Shown: piece by piece, positions 49,842-61,261 of the stretch
How positions within the stretch are numbered: the first letter of the stretch is position 1
How the letters are laid out: every line of letters starts with the position of its first letter
NCBI GenBank assembly: GCA_029204225.1
Contig: CM055113.1
Location: forward strand, 26,093,462 to 26,157,461
Source: Diphasiastrum complanatum
Lineage: Eukaryota > Streptophyta > Lycopodiopsida > Lycopodiales > Lycopodiaceae
Direction of reading: 5' to 3'
Length of the DNA: 64,000 nt
Translations under genes and position numbers: made by a program
Notes under the pieces: model-generated
Database searches by the model: none
The model's input: only the letters and a program-made list of their open reading frames with translations
Told to the model about the DNA's origin: nothing

Positions 49842-51001
49842 TGGTTGGCTTCTATTTACAGTAAGTATTCCATTTTTGGTGATATTTGGATGTTTGATCA
49901 AGTTCTAGCATGATTTTGCATTGCTTTGTTGATCAAATCTTACTAACCTTTGTTTTGTGAGTTGAACTTGTGGATCAAAAGCATATTTCAGGTCTATTGA
50001 AGATCAGAGGCTGAAAAGAAACTATTTTGGATCAGATCATAACACCTAATCATTTGTGATTGTGAGGCTTGTGCATATTCAATACTAACAATGTTCTTTT
50101 CAATCCTATTGTTGACAATCTCCATTCTTGGATGAACACTCTCCTTAAGTGGATGAAACTTCTCCTTAAGTGGATGACAAATGCTCTTTTGAGTGAGTTG
50201 TAATTCTCCTAAAGGCTGAGCAAAGCTCCCATTTGGATGAAAGATCCCCTTTTTTGGGTGAACATATTGTAAGCTCCATTGTGAAGAGCATATTGTAAAG
50301 ATTGTCATCAATTTTGGCATAACTTTTGGTGTACTTTGTTGAGCATGTAAGTAACTCTCCTTATGTAATTTGATTGGAGCATTTGCTGGAAGGTGTTAAC
50401 CATTATGCAAGTGTGTTTTCAGGTTCTTAACAGGTTGAGGAACATTCTCATGTGAAGTGATCTTAGATCTACATCTAAACACCAAGATTTGACAAGATAG
50501 TGAAGCTAGTCTTGTGATTCACTAAGTGTGCTCATTCATTCACCTCTAAATCTTGTATTTATCACTTGCTGGAGTTTATAAACTTTTAGAAGTGTGGTTT
50601 ACATGTGGTTTTACAGGTTGAATCAATATCTTAGTGTGTTGATCATATGTTGATCAAGTTTGTTCATTACTAGGTAATCTTGGCATCCTAGTTTTGGGTA
50701 TTTTCTAAGAATGCAAGTAACTCTTCACACCATAACTTGATTTGGTCACTTGCTGGAAAGTTTGAGAGCTTAAGCAAGAGTGTGTTCAGGTTGGTTTGAT
50801 TTTGTAATCCATTCTTAGTGTGTGCAAAGTGTTGCATGTGTTTCAATCTTCCTTTCTATGCTTGGAAACCATCTAGGTTCAAGATAGAAGTGTTTTAGGG
50901 TCCTAAATCTTCATAGATCTCTTCATCTATCATTTGTTGAGAGAAAAGTGAGTGCTAAATGCTTTAGGACAGAACCTAAAAGTTGAAGAAACATTAGAAT
51001 C
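49842..51001 (+). other. Copia-F untranslated leader
   Basis: About 1.16 kb between primer site and gag-pol ATG. It contains diverged internal repeats: cacttgctgga-type motifs at about 50378, 50573 and 50747, each followed within 60-90 bases by a tttcaggttg/ttacaggttg motif, and a short duplication of ctccttaagtggatga at about 50132 and 50161. It probably holds packaging or translation signals, but none can be assigned. Confidence 0.6.
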
Positions 51002-54000
51002 ATGGCTTCCAATGGTGGGATCATGCTAGAGTCTAGTGAAAGGTTGAGTTCATCAAACTACTCTACTTGGAAAGTGAGGATGGAGTCCTTACTTGAGTTG
51101 AATGAACTCATGGACATAGTTGCAGAAATTGAAGAGAGACCTCTCACACTTCAAGAGCAACAAAGGTTTGATAAGAAGGCCAAAAGGGCTCTTCATATCA
51201 TTAAAATGAATGTTACAAATGAACTTCTCAAGGAAGTTGGAAAGTGTCAAAGTGCAAGTGAGGCATGGAATGCCTTAAAGAAGCTCTTTGAATCAAAGTC
51301 CACATCTAGGGTATTGACCCTAAGGAGACAAATATTTTCTAGTAGGCAAAGAGAGGGTGAAAGTGCTCATGCATTTATCTTGAGAGTTAAGTCCCTAAGT
51401 GATGATTTAGCATGCATTGATGAGAACATAAAAGATGGTGAAATAGTCCAAGTTATGTTGAATGGTTTGCTAAATGAACATGCTAACCTTGTGCAAAGTT
51501 TTGCCATTCAAAGAGTCTTGCCAAGTGTGGTTGACTTGCAAGAAATCTTATTGGCTGAAGAACATAGGTTGCAATCAAAGCTTGATGGTGCATCCTTGCA
51601 AGGTGGAGGTGAAGAGGCTTTCTTCACAAAAGGCAAATTCAAGGGCAAAGGTAAAGGCAAAGGGAAATGGTCCAAAGGTGGTAACTTTGATCATGATGAT
51701 CACTCTTCCTCTTCCTCTTCTACTAAGAACAATAAGTCAAAGTTCAAGTGCTTTTATTGTGGGATAAAAGGTCATTTTGCAAATGAATGTTATAAGAAGA
51801 AAAGAGAGCAAGGAGAGAGGCAAGGAAATCTTACAATAGATGAGGAAGAACATAACACATGTGAATCACTTGTTATGACTTCAAGTTTGTTAGCCAACAT
51901 AGATGATAATGATCCTTGGTGGATTGATAGTGGAGCCTCATCTCACATGACAAGACATAAGGAATACTTTACATCCTTATTGTCTTATGAGGGAGAAGGT
52001 AACATCATCTACACTGCAAATCATGGTCAATGTGACATCAAAGGCATAGGCACTATTCCTATTTCCCTTTCAACAAATAGGAAAGCAAATCTTGAAAATG
52101 TTTTGTACATTCCTTCAATCACTAAGAATTTGCTTAGTGTAAGTCAAATGATTGACAAAGGACTTGATGTGGAGTTCATTGGAGATGCATGTTTGATAAG
52201 TAAATGTGGATCCTTGATTGCTCAAGGTAGGAGGCATGGTAAATTTTTCAAGCTTGATGCATGTGTGATCTCTAATCATGAAGGATGTATGGCTAGGGAG
52301 CAATTGACAAACCAAGAAGTTTGGCACAAGAGGTTGGGCCATCCCAACTTCAAATCTTTGGAGGTAATGGCAAAGAAAGAGCTTGTTCTTGGTCTCCCTA
52401 AAAGTCTTGTTGCAAACAATAGTGTTTGTGAACATTGTGCCTTGTCCAAATCTCATAGACTTGCTTATTCTAGATCTACTTCTAGATCTAAAGAAGCTTT
52501 TCAACTTGTGCATTCTGATATTCATTCTTCTAGTACAACTAGCAATGGTGGGGCAAAGATGTATGCAACTTTCATTGATGACTTTAGTAGGTATACTTGG
52601 ATCTATCTTCTTAAAAGTAAGGATGAAGTGTTTGCTGCATTTGTCAAGTTCAAGAATGAAATGGAAAACCAATTCAATACAAAGATCAAATGCTTAAGAT
52701 CTGATAATGGAGGGGAATACACCTCAAATAGGTTCAAAGACTTTTGTATAGCACATGGGATTAAGAGGGAGATGTCTAGTCCTAGGACTCCACAACAGAA
52801 TGGAGTGGCCGAGAGGAAGAATAGAACCCTTTGTGAATGTGCCAAGGCAATGAGACTACATGCTAATCTTGCTAAGTCTTTTTGGGGGGAAGCTTTAGCA
52901 TGTGCTAACTATCTATGTAATAGATGGACAAGTGCTTCCTTGGATGGTAAAACTCCTCATGAGGTTCTTTATGGTAGAAGGCCGAGTGTCAAGCATTGTA
53001 GGATCTTTGGATGTACATGTTTTGTCAATATCACACTTGATGATAGAACTAAAGAAGATCCTTCATCAAAGAAGGGTGTGTTTGTTGGCTATAGTGAAGT
53101 AAGCAAGGCTTACAAAGTGTACATTCCTTCTACAAAGAAAGTTGTCATAAGTAGGGATGTCATCTTTCATGAAGAGAATGTTTCCAATGTTGTTGATGTT
53201 GATGTTGATGTGCCTACTAATCATCATGATGTGCAAGATGTCTTGGATGAAGATGGAGATGCCACTCCAAAGCAAACTTCAAGGAAGACTCAAAGGCAAA
53301 GGGCTAAGCCATCAAGGCTAACCTATGATGAAAAAGGAAAGCAAGTGGTGGACAACTCTAACTTTGCTTTTCTTACCTCTTTTGATGAACCAACTTGTGT
53401 AGGTGAAGCAATTCAAAAGAAGGAATGGATCCAAGCCATGGATCATGAGCATCAAGCACTCATCAAAAGCAACACATGGAGGTTGGTAAAGCTTCCAAAG
53501 GACAAGAAGGCAATTGGTTGTAAGTGGATCTTCAAGATCAAGACAAATCAAGATGGATCAATCAACAAGTACAAGGCAAGGTTGGTGGCAAAGGGGTATG
53601 CTCAAGAATATGGTATTGACTATGATGAGACCTTTGCACCCGTGGCAAAGATGGTAACTATTCGAATCCTAATCTCTCTTGCAACTCTTTATGATTGGGA
53701 TATGTGGCAAATGGATGTTACTAATGCCTTCTTGAATGGTGATCTTGAAGAAGATATTTACATGGAGCAACCCGAGGGCTATGTTTCACATGATGAGCCT
53801 AATCATGTGTGCTATCTCCAAAAGAGTTTGTATGGGCTAAAGCAAGCACCAAGGAGTTGGTATGCTAAGCTCAATTCCTTCTTACTTTCTCAAAACTTTG
53901 TTATGAGTGAGTATGATCATTCTCTCTACTTTAGATTGAATGAAAATGATATCACTTTACTTTTGATCTATGTTGATGACATTATCTTAAGTGGTGGTAA

Positions 54001-54955
54001 CAATCTAGATATAGATGAAATCAAGATGGCACTCAAAAGAGAGTTTGAAATTCAAGATCTTGGTAAACTTCATTATATCTTAGGAATAGAGATTATTAGA
54101 ACTTCTAAATCTACATTCATATGTCAAGAAAAGTATGTTAACTCTATTCTAAAAAGGTTTCATATGGAAGATTGTAAAGTTGTTTCTACTCCTATGGAAT
54201 CAAATGTAAAGCTAACTACAAGAAGTAATGAAAGATCCTTCAAGGACATTACTCTCTATAGAAAGCTAATAGGATCTCTTATATGGTTAACCATCACAAG
54301 ACCTGATCTAAGCTTTGTGGTTGGTAAACTAAGTCAATTTATGCAAGATCCTAGTGAGGCTCATTGGAAGCTAGGAAAGAGAGTACTTAGATACATCTCG
54401 GGATCTAGAGATTTTGGCATCTTGTATGGAGGTACTACACCTAACCTTTGTGGATTTTCAGATTCAGATTTTGCAGGTGATCAAATGGATAGGAAGTCAA
54501 CAAGTGCCTTTGCAATCTATCTTGGAGATGGAGTGGTCTCATGGCTATCAAAGAAGCAACCAACTATCTCTCTATCTTCCACCGAAGCCGAGTACAAGGC
54601 ATTAACAACATGCACCAAGGAGATTATTTGGATCAAGAGGATGTTATTGGATCTTCACTTGCTGGAACCAGAGAAGACTCCAATCATACTTTGTGATAAC
54701 CTTTCAGCCCAAAGCTTGGCAAGCAATCCTGTTTTTCATGCAAGGAGCAAGCACATTGAGATTGCTCACCATTTTGTGAGAGATCAAGTCATTGCCAAAG
54801 AGGTGGAGCTTCAACATGTCTCTTCAAAGGAGTGTGTGGCTGATATCTTCACCAAACCATTGGGAAAGGACCTATATTTAATGCATAGATCTAATCTTGG
54901 AATGTGCTCAAAGACTATGTTGAAACTAGCATCCAATGTTGAAGAGGGAGTGTGA
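51002..54955 (+). CDS. Copia-F gag-pol polyprotein
   Basis: 1317 codons in one frame. Domains: UBN2-type gag (about 15-195), Lys/Gly-rich linker, CCHC knuckle CFYCGIKGHFANEC (250-263), aspartic protease WWIDSGASSHM with Asp309, GAG-pre-integrase WHKRLGHPN (441-449), integrase core Asp506, Asp568, Glu604 with the exact DX35E spacing, C-terminal integrase HCRIFGCTCFVNI, reverse transcriptase with Asp905 in QMDVTNAFLNG and the box YVDD at 990-993, and RNase H with GFSDSDFAGD (Asp1154), SSTEAEYKAL and LCDNLSAQ. All catalytic residues seen are intact. It cleaves itself into capsid, protease, integrase and RT/RNase H that copy and insert the element. The start at 51002 is the first in-frame ATG before the conserved gag motif. 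Confidence 0.95.
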   Translation: MASNGGIMLESSERLSSSNYSTWKVRMESLLELNELMDIVAEIEERPLTLQEQQRFDKKAKRALHIIKMNVTNELLKEVGKCQSASEAWNALKKLFESKSTSRVLTLRRQIFSSRQREGESAHAFILRVKSLSDDLACIDENIKDGEIVQVMLNGLLNEHANLVQSFAIQRVLPSVVDLQEILLAEEHRLQSKLDGASLQGGGEEAFFTKGKFKGKGKGKGKWSKGGNFDHDDHSSSSSSTKNNKSKFKCFYCGIKGHFANECYKKKREQGERQGNLTIDEEEHNTCESLVMTSSLLANIDDNDPWWIDSGASSHMTRHKEYFTSLLSYEGEGNIIYTANHGQCDIKGIGTIPISLSTNRKANLENVLYIPSITKNLLSVSQMIDKGLDVEFIGDACLISKCGSLIAQGRRHGKFFKLDACVISNHEGCMAREQLTNQEVWHKRLGHPNFKSLEVMAKKELVLGLPKSLVANNSVCEHCALSKSHRLAYSRSTSRSKEAFQLVHSDIHSSSTTSNGGAKMYATFIDDFSRYTWIYLLKSKDEVFAAFVKFKNEMENQFNTKIKCLRSDNGGEYTSNRFKDFCIAHGIKREMSSPRTPQQNGVAERKNRTLCECAKAMRLHANLAKSFWGEALACANYLCNRWTSASLDGKTPHEVLYGRRPSVKHCRIFGCTCFVNITLDDRTKEDPSSKKGVFVGYSEVSKAYKVYIPSTKKVVISRDVIFHEENVSNVVDVDVDVPTNHHDVQDVLDEDGDATPKQTSRKTQRQRAKPSRLTYDEKGKQVVDNSNFAFLTSFDEPTCVGEAIQKKEWIQAMDHEHQALIKSNTWRLVKLPKDKKAIGCKWIFKIKTNQDGSINKYKARLVAKGYAQEYGIDYDETFAPVAKMVTIRILISLATLYDWDMWQMDVTNAFLNGDLEEDIYMEQPEGYVSHDEPNHVCYLQKSLYGLKQAPRSWYAKLNSFLLSQNFVMSEYDHSLYFRLNENDITLLLIYVDDIILSGGNNLDIDEIKMALKREFEIQDLGKLHYILGIEIIRTSKSTFICQEKYVNSILKRFHMEDCKVVSTPMESNVKLTTRSNERSFKDITLYRKLIGSLIWLTITRPDLSFVVGKLSQFMQDPSEAHWKLGKRVLRYISGSRDFGILYGGTTPNLCGFSDSDFAGDQMDRKSTSAFAIYLGDGVVSWLSKKQPTISLSSTEAEYKALTTCTKEIIWIKRMLLDLHLLEPEKTPIILCDNLSAQSLASNPVFHARSKHIEIAHHFVRDQVIAKEVELQHVSSKECVADIFTKPLGKDLYLMHRSNLGMCSKTMLKLASNVEEGV
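54943..54950 (+). other. Copia-F polypurine tract
   Basis: agagggag directly before the 3' LTR, overlapping the last codons of the ORF; primes plus-strand DNA synthesis. Confidence 0.85.
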
Positions 54956-55605
54956 AAATTGTCAACATTTCCTAGCTAGTTTGAGGCCTAAATTGGCTAA
55001 AATTGTAAATAGTTTTGGTTCTGGAGTTTCACACGTGTGAACCAGGCCACAATGTTTTTATTTACTGTATTTTTTCAGTATGATGAAGTGTCAAACTTCA
55101 TACCCTTCAAAATGAGACCATTTTGATGTAGTTTGGTCATATAAGCCATTTTTAGCTATTTTTCCTATATAGGGAATATCTAGGGTCAAGTACCTTCTAG
55201 AGAGAGGAGAGAGAGTCATCTTCCTCATCCATAAATAGTAGGGAAGTCGTGGAGAACAGGTTGGAGAAACCTTTTGTATGCTTCATTGAGATCAATAGAT
55301 CATTGTCATTGTTTCTTCCTCCATTGAGAGCATTGTTGTGTGTATTGTCTTCAAGCTATTGTGTATGATCTTAGGTGCTTTCCAAAAGTGGTAGGCTGAT
55401 GTATTATGGACTGTATAATGCTATTTTGGGCCGCACTTGATGTTTATGGAAGTTTCCATTTGTGATAAATGCTTTTTGATCAAGTTCTTTGCATTCTAGG
55501 TAGCATAGAATGTGTTGCCAATTCCTAGCTTATGTAGTTTGGAGTGCAAGCATTCAAGCCAATGATCTTGGAGTTTAGATCCACTTAGGATCTGTATTTT
55601 TCACA
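54951..55605 (+). mobile_element. Copia-F 3' LTR
   Basis: 655 bp, three differences from the 5' LTR (tgtattttgg/tgtagtttgg, agtgatagg/agtggtagg, ttgatattt/ttgatgttt). Followed by the target duplication caaat. Confidence 0.95.
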
Positions 55606-55755
55606 CAAATTGCTCTAGCTCTAGTCTCTATGAAAGATATAAAGGCGTTAAGTTATGTTCAATTGCAATTCAAGGGAATGAATCCAAATCTCTGTAGTAT
55701 AACATCACAGAGCAGCTAGGTGTACGAATCCACCAATGTCCTCAGCTAGGTGTAT
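55606..55755. other. Right flank of Copia-F insertion
   Basis: About 150 bases of pre-insertion sequence, including the target duplication at 55606-55610. It has a repeated cagctaggtgta (about 55713 and 55743), the second copy adjoining a truncated gypsy LTR. Confidence 0.5.
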
Positions 55756-56462
55756 AAGCTGAGGGTCGTATCCCGGGACGCCAGCGGTATGCCGTCGGGA
55801 CCATTCGGTCCGTGGCTGCAGCGGTATGCTGTCGGGACCATTTGGTCCAGGAACTGGTTGTCTCCATATCTGTCGCGGCTTGTGGTTCTGAGTGTTCCTT
55901 GCATGAACGTGAATGGGTTAAGCTCTTGGTGAACAGGCTCTAACCTGTCGGCTGAGTTGGATGGCTTGCTTGGGTGGAAGTTACCTGTTTATGGCTGTCC
56001 AGTCTGGCGTGGCGCCAAACTGGCTTCCAGCGCTCATGACGAAGCTTTCAGTTGGTTAAGTGTGATGTAAGTCAGACCGCTTGCTTGGAATGGATGTTAC
56101 TCGTTTCTAACAAAGCTTCGAGTTGGTTAAGTTTGATGTATGTCGGGCGACTTGCTTGGAGGGAAGTCACCCACATCGGGACCCCCGATCTGGCATGGCG
56201 CCAGGTTGGATCTCAATGTTGGTTTTCAGAACTTCAAGTTGGTTAAGTCTGATCGTTGTCGGCGAGTTGGCTGCTTGTATGTCAAGGGGGTTTGGATGGC
56301 AAGAGTTGAAGGCTGGGAAACTAAGTCGTGGTTCCCGGCTCCCTTTGGGATGCTTGCGCTACATGTGGTATCAGAGCCGACTGGCCGATCATCTATGCGG
56401 ATCTCACAGAAATGGCCACGGTTTGGGGTTCATCAAGACGAATGTTGTGCAAGGTGCTGCCC
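55756..56462 (+). mobile_element. Gypsy LTR G4, 3' part plus start of internal region
   Basis: Matches LTR G1/G2 from ctgagggtcgtatcccggg to the LTR end at about 56366, then the primer site TGGTATCAGAGCC (about 56368-56380) and about 80 bases of leader. The first ~0.55 kb of the LTR is missing. It ends where a minus-strand LTR piece begins (56463). Confidence 0.8.
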
Positions 56463-56972
56463 ACTTTATTGATAAATCTGAGAAGGTTACATTTCAAGTG
56501 TGTGACCGACCCTAGCCTTCGGGGTGCTAGCATGCCAAGGCGAGAGGCATGACAACATTCCAGCAAGGGAGGCTGAGACTTGGTTGGATCTAGCCTTGAG
56601 TCGCAACCCGCACTCCCCTATAGTATTGGTGTGATTCGGCACCCCGCCCTCATACCAAGCACTCTACCCAAGCTGGTAAAGCACGTTTTTCTCTCTCTAG
56701 GATTTTCTCTTTCTAGAAAGTCAATTTTGCTCTCTAGATTTTATTGATCCCCAGGCTTCCTTTAATCATGCCTAAATCGTGTGAGGTGATTGCACATCGA
56801 TTTGAGCTCTCTGGACTCCGCTAGAACCGATCAAAGATTTTCAGCCATAGGAACTTGGTGCCGGCTGGATTCTGGTCATAGTGGCGTCGGGAGCGGCGCC
56901 GGGAGCAGCAGGGGCACTGCTGGCGCCGGGTACGTAGCTGGAAGTAAAGCATGTAAAGGTAGCTTTACAACA
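56463..56972 (-). mobile_element. Gypsy LTR G5, 5' part, inverted
   Basis: Minus-strand piece starting TGTAAAGCTACC-type sequence at 56972 and covering the first ~0.5 kb of the LTR, including the atttatcaataaagtgg stretch at 56463. Joined head-on to the plus-strand G4 piece. Confidence 0.8.
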
Positions 56973-57236
56973 TCTCTTGCAGACGTCTAAGGATGGTTTC
57001 ACATGGGATGGGGGTTAAGTCCCTTCACTTCTATTCTAGCATTCTGATTGGCCGAGACATTCCAAAGGGCCTGAGACTATTTCACATGGGTTTATAGTTG
57101 CCCCCATGTGGCAGCTGACGTGGCTGCGACCTTGGGATATTTGAGGCCCTGGGAGATACCAGGGGCATATGCAGGCCCAAAATGGGAGGCCCAGGGCCTA
57201 TTCTGCAACTGCCCAATGATCAGCCTTCCCGCCATC
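56973..57236. other. Short linker, no gene
   Basis: About 260 bases of mixed composition between two minus-strand gypsy LTRs. No primer site follows LTR G6 here, so this is flanking DNA. Confidence 0.5.
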
Positions 57237-58481
57237 TGTAGCGCAGGCATCCCAAAGGGAGCCGGGAACCACGACTTAGCTTCCCAGCCTTCAACTCTTG
57301 CCATCCAAACCCACTTGACATACAAGCAGCCAACTCGCCAACAACGATCAGACTTAACCAACTTGAAGTTCCGAAAACCAACATTGAGATCCAACCTGGC
57401 GCCATGCCAGATCGGGGGTCCCGATGTGCGTGACTTCCCTCCAAGCAAGCCGCCCGACATACATCAAACTTAACCAACTCGAATCTTCGTTACAAACGAG
57501 TAACATCCATTCCAAGCAAGCGGTCTGACTTACATCAGACTTAACCAACTGAAGGCTTCGTCACGAGCGCTGGAAGCCAACCTGGCGCCACGCCAGACTG
57601 GACAACCATAAACAGGTAACATCCACCCAAGCAAGCCATCCAACTCAGCCGACAGGTAAGAGCCCGTTCCCCAGGAGCTTAACCCATTCACGTTCATGCA
57701 AGGAACACTCAGAACCACAAGCCGCGACAGATATGGGAACAACCAGTTCCTGGACCAAATGGTCTCGACAGCATACCGCTGGCGCCACGGACCGAATGGT
57801 CTCGACGGCATACCGCTGGCGTCCCGGGATACGACCCTCAGCTATGTGCCAAGTTAAAAATTTTGAAAGCGGCCTTACAACTGGCGCTTTTACCGAACAC
57901 TGAAACCCAGAAGGTAATCAGAGTCAGTTTGAAAAAAATCCCACTTTATTGATAAATCTGAGAAGGTTACATTTCAAGTGTGTGACCGACCCTAGTCTCT
58001 GGGGCGCTAGCATGCCAAGGTGAGAGCCATGAGAACATTCCATCAAGGGAGGCTGAGACTTGGTTGGAGCTCGCCCTGAGTCGCAACCTGCACTCCCCTA
58101 TAGTATTGGTGTGATTCGGCACCCCCCCTCATACCAAGCACTCTACCCAAGCTGGTAAAGCACATTTTTCTCTCTCTAGGATTTTCTCTTTCTAGAAAGT
58201 CATTTTCTCTCTCAAGATTTTATTGATCCCCAGGCTTCCTTTAATCATGCCTAGATCGTGTGAGGTGATTGCACATCGATCTGAGCTCTCTGGACTCCGC
58301 TAGAACCGATCAAAGATTTTCAGCCATAGGAACTTGGCGCCGGCTGGATTCTGGTCACAGTGGCGCTGGCAGCGATGCCGGCGCCATTGGCGCCAGGAGC
58401 AGCAGGGGCGCTGCTGGCACCGGGGACATAGCTGGTGCCGATGGCACCGGAAGTAAAGCTTGTAAAGGTAGCTTTACAACA
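57237..58481 (-). mobile_element. Gypsy LTR G6 (3' LTR of minus-strand element)
   Basis: About 1.25 kb. On the minus strand it starts TGTTGTAAAGCTACC after the purine tract aaaggtggggtgga (about 58482-58495) and ends GCGCTACA at 57237. It has extra GGCGCC-rich sequence near 58370-58450 compared with G1. Confidence 0.8.
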
Positions 58482-60690
58482 TCCACCCCACCTTTATAAA
58501 ATCTGATGTCCTCATCAGATGTCAGATTAAAGTAAAGGTGTCTCCCAATTAAAATAACTATACATTTAAGGTACTTGGCACAGTACTCAATTTACTGGCC
58601 ACTTTTTATTAACATTGAAGCTAGCACACCACAAGTCGGAGGCTCAGCTCTTTGTACTGAAAAATTACATAACTTGAAAATATATCTTTGTCTGGGATAA
58701 CCGTAGATTTGATTCGCTTTCGTAAAACCCGAGAACCTTATTAACTGGTGACAGAGGCCTTTCTTTGAAATGTTCGCCCCTGCCGCTTTTGACTTTCGAC
58801 TTTGGAACTCCTTTGAGCTCCTGATTTGTCCTTGATGTACTTTGTGTTGAGCTCCCTGAGCTCTAGATTTGTTCAGTTCCGCACAGGTATCAAGGCTCCC
58901 TGAGCCGAAGGATTTATCGTTTGATTGCCCACTTTATGGTCCACTCCGTGCCTTGTTGCTTCTGCACCTTGATTTCTCTCCTTGTCCCAGTCTGATCTTG
59001 ATACTTTTCCATCTTGGCTCTTTAAGGTAGGCAAAGATTGAGTACTCCGCAATGCACCTCTCACTTAGCTTGAAGTAGCTCTTTGAATCAGCCCAAATGT
59101 AACCATTGACCTCGTGGAAAGCCAAAGGGTCACACTAGTTTGATCCGCATCCGAACTATCTCTTCGCGTTTGTTTGAAGCACCATGTCCGTCGCGCAAAA
59201 CTTGACTTTCACAATTCCATCACTGGTAAGTTGCCTCACAGTCAAAACAAGAAGTATACATCGAGCTTGGCTTCAAGTAGCTCTCTTTGAATCAGACACA
59301 TGCACCCAGAGTTTGCACTAGTCCGATCTCAACACGAATTGTCCCTTAGCATCCGTTCAAAATACCAAGTCTCTCATGCAAGACTCAACTTTCACAGTTC
59401 CTTCATTGATCAGCTGCCTTACACGTAACACAAGCCAGCGTACTCATATGTTTCCTCATCATTGCTGGTCCAAAGAAAGCCTATAACAAACTTTCCTTTC
59501 CACAACAAAAACTTGTCAACTTATTAGGTCCAAAGTTTGCCAGTCTCCTCGTGTGAGTATGGCTAGGTCACCTTGAATTTGCCCCCATTTTTTATCAACT
59601 TCATTCAAAATTTGCCCCAAGAGAGAGGTGTGTGTGATAGTTCCCCTCCACTTATAAAATCAGCTGATCGGACTTAGAGTAGAGTTGTTTGGACAAAAAG
59701 CCTTTCCAACACTTTGCTTCCCATCTGCTAGAATTATGGCTCGATCCAACTAGTTGCCAATCTCTGAAGAGGATCCTAGTCTTTTACCCTTTGAGGAAAA
59801 ACCCAACTGATACTGGATATCACCCATGCTCAGTGAGTTTCAGTTCCGAAGGTGGCCGTCCCAAAATGAAGACCAACCGCTATAGAAGATCTCCCCTGAA
59901 ATTGCCCTTTTCAACTTTTGACTTCCTGCTTGCGTCTGGTGGGCATTGTCGCAAATGAAACTAACCCAAGAAACAGGCTAGTCATCCATCCTTTGCAAAC
60001 ATTGAGTCATTTCGCTGTCGTTCACGTGCGAGTACTTGAACTGCAAATCCGACGCACAGATTCTGGATATCGCCCATGCTCAGTGAGTTTCAGTTCCGAA
60101 GGTGGCCGTCCCAAAATGAAGACCAACTGCTCCATAGAAGATCTCCCCTGAAATGGCCCTTTCCAACTTTTGACTTCCTGCTTGCGTCTGGTGGGCATTG
60201 TCGCAAATGAAACTAACCCAAGAAACAGGCTAGCTATCCATCCTTTGCAAACTTTGAGTCGTTTCGTTGTCATTCACATGTGAGTACTTGAACTGCAAAT
60301 CCGCCCCACAGATTCTGTAGTCCTCTTTGTTTGATGGTATCAGCCTTCAAAAGAAAAGGTTCCTTCTCGAGCCATCAGCTCCTTGTATCACAAGCAATCA
60401 TGCAAACGAGGCAAAGCACGAGTACTAAGACTCACCACGAATACATACAAGTAAGACACTCAGGCAGGTTTACTAACAAGTAACAAAGACAAGGTCCCCC
60501 TTTGAGATGGTCCTGCCAACGGACCTTTGCCTGGCCGCGCCCATACAAATTGATCACGGAATCAGCCCACATAGGACACCCCTCCAACTATCCGTGCTTT
60601 CACCATTAAGCAGCACATTGCCTCAATCACGCCCCACCACTTTTAGGTTGATAGCCCTTATAGCTAAACGATCAGTAGCTATCCCGCACC
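58482..60690 (-). mobile_element. Gypsy internal region, minus strand (non-coding)
   Basis: Inverted homologue of 23470-24883, with additional sequence. From the LTR side: purine tract, then sequence matching 24870 back to about 23470, including a GTGCTGC...AAGCACGG module near 60590-60620. It contains no retrotransposon protein. It includes a 250-bp tandem duplication (59811-60310). It is truncated near 60690, where CACTA sequence begins. Confidence 0.7.
59811..60310. repeat. 250-bp tandem duplication
   Basis: Two adjacent copies, starting tactggatatcacccatgct (59811) and ttctggatatcgcccatgct (60061), each ending near gaactgcaaatccg. A few substitutions and a small indel separate them. The other gypsy unit (23760-23880) shows only the edge of this sequence. 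Confidence 0.85.
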
Positions 60691-60712
60691 TCCAGTCCAT
60701 CAGTACATAATT

Positions 60713-61148
60713 TTAGCCAATACTCTTTTTTTGTTTTTGATTCTTGTAGATCATGTCTGGCAGAATACTGTCTTTGTCACCCACCAACTGTTTCCATATT
60801 GATTCACCCACATTTTTGGATATGTGCATAGGATCAAGCAAGTGATTGATCAAAAAGTTATTCCAATATGGTAAACAATGAAAGATGGATAGTCTTTTCA
60901 TACCATTGATTGGCTTAGTCTCGGATTCAATCCAAAGTTTGTGCCAATCTGCCACAGACATTCTCTTTGGAGGCATTCTTGTTTCTGATCTTCCTCCAAA
61001 GCCTCTTCTATGAGCATTTCTAAATGGATGATTTTCATCATGCAAGTACTTGCGATGATTTTCATACACAATTGTGTTTAAATGACATGAGTGGCGAGCA
61101 TCAATATTTGGTCCACAAATGAGACACGCGTGATATCCAGAAGCTGTA
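60713..61148 (-). CDS. TNP2 transposase exon (partial)
   Basis: Exon following a splice acceptor (gattcttttag|GTTTTACAG). Frame: ASGYHACLICGPNIDARHS, ENHRKYLHDENHPFR, the RMSVADWHKLWIE segment, and the strongly conserved TNP2 block FHCLPYWNNFLINHLLDPMH followed by ISKNVGESIWKQLVGDKD. This matches the Transposase_21 family of CACTA elements, which cuts at the CACTA termini. It is open to about 60713, then lost to gypsy sequence, so the catalytic domain is incomplete. Confidence 0.85.
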
Positions 61149-61261
61149 AAACCTAAAAGAATCAAATCCAATTCGTGTTATAAATAGAATTCTTTTAAAG
61201 AATAAATATTGCATGCATAAAAAATAAATATACAAACATTACAAGTGATTTCATTTTATAG

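Larger units (their letters stand above)
49175..55605 (+). mobile_element. Copia-F, intact full-length Ty1/copia retrotransposon
   Basis: 6431 bp with identical-length 655-bp LTRs (TGTGAAAATT...ATTTTTCACA), 5-bp target duplication (caaat), primer site, a 1.16-kb leader, one uninterrupted gag-pol ORF and a polypurine tract. I count three substitutions between the LTRs, about 0.5%, so the insertion is recent compared with everything else in the window. It is the only element here that looks able to move on its own. Related to the Copia-C gag fragment. Confidence 0.95.
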
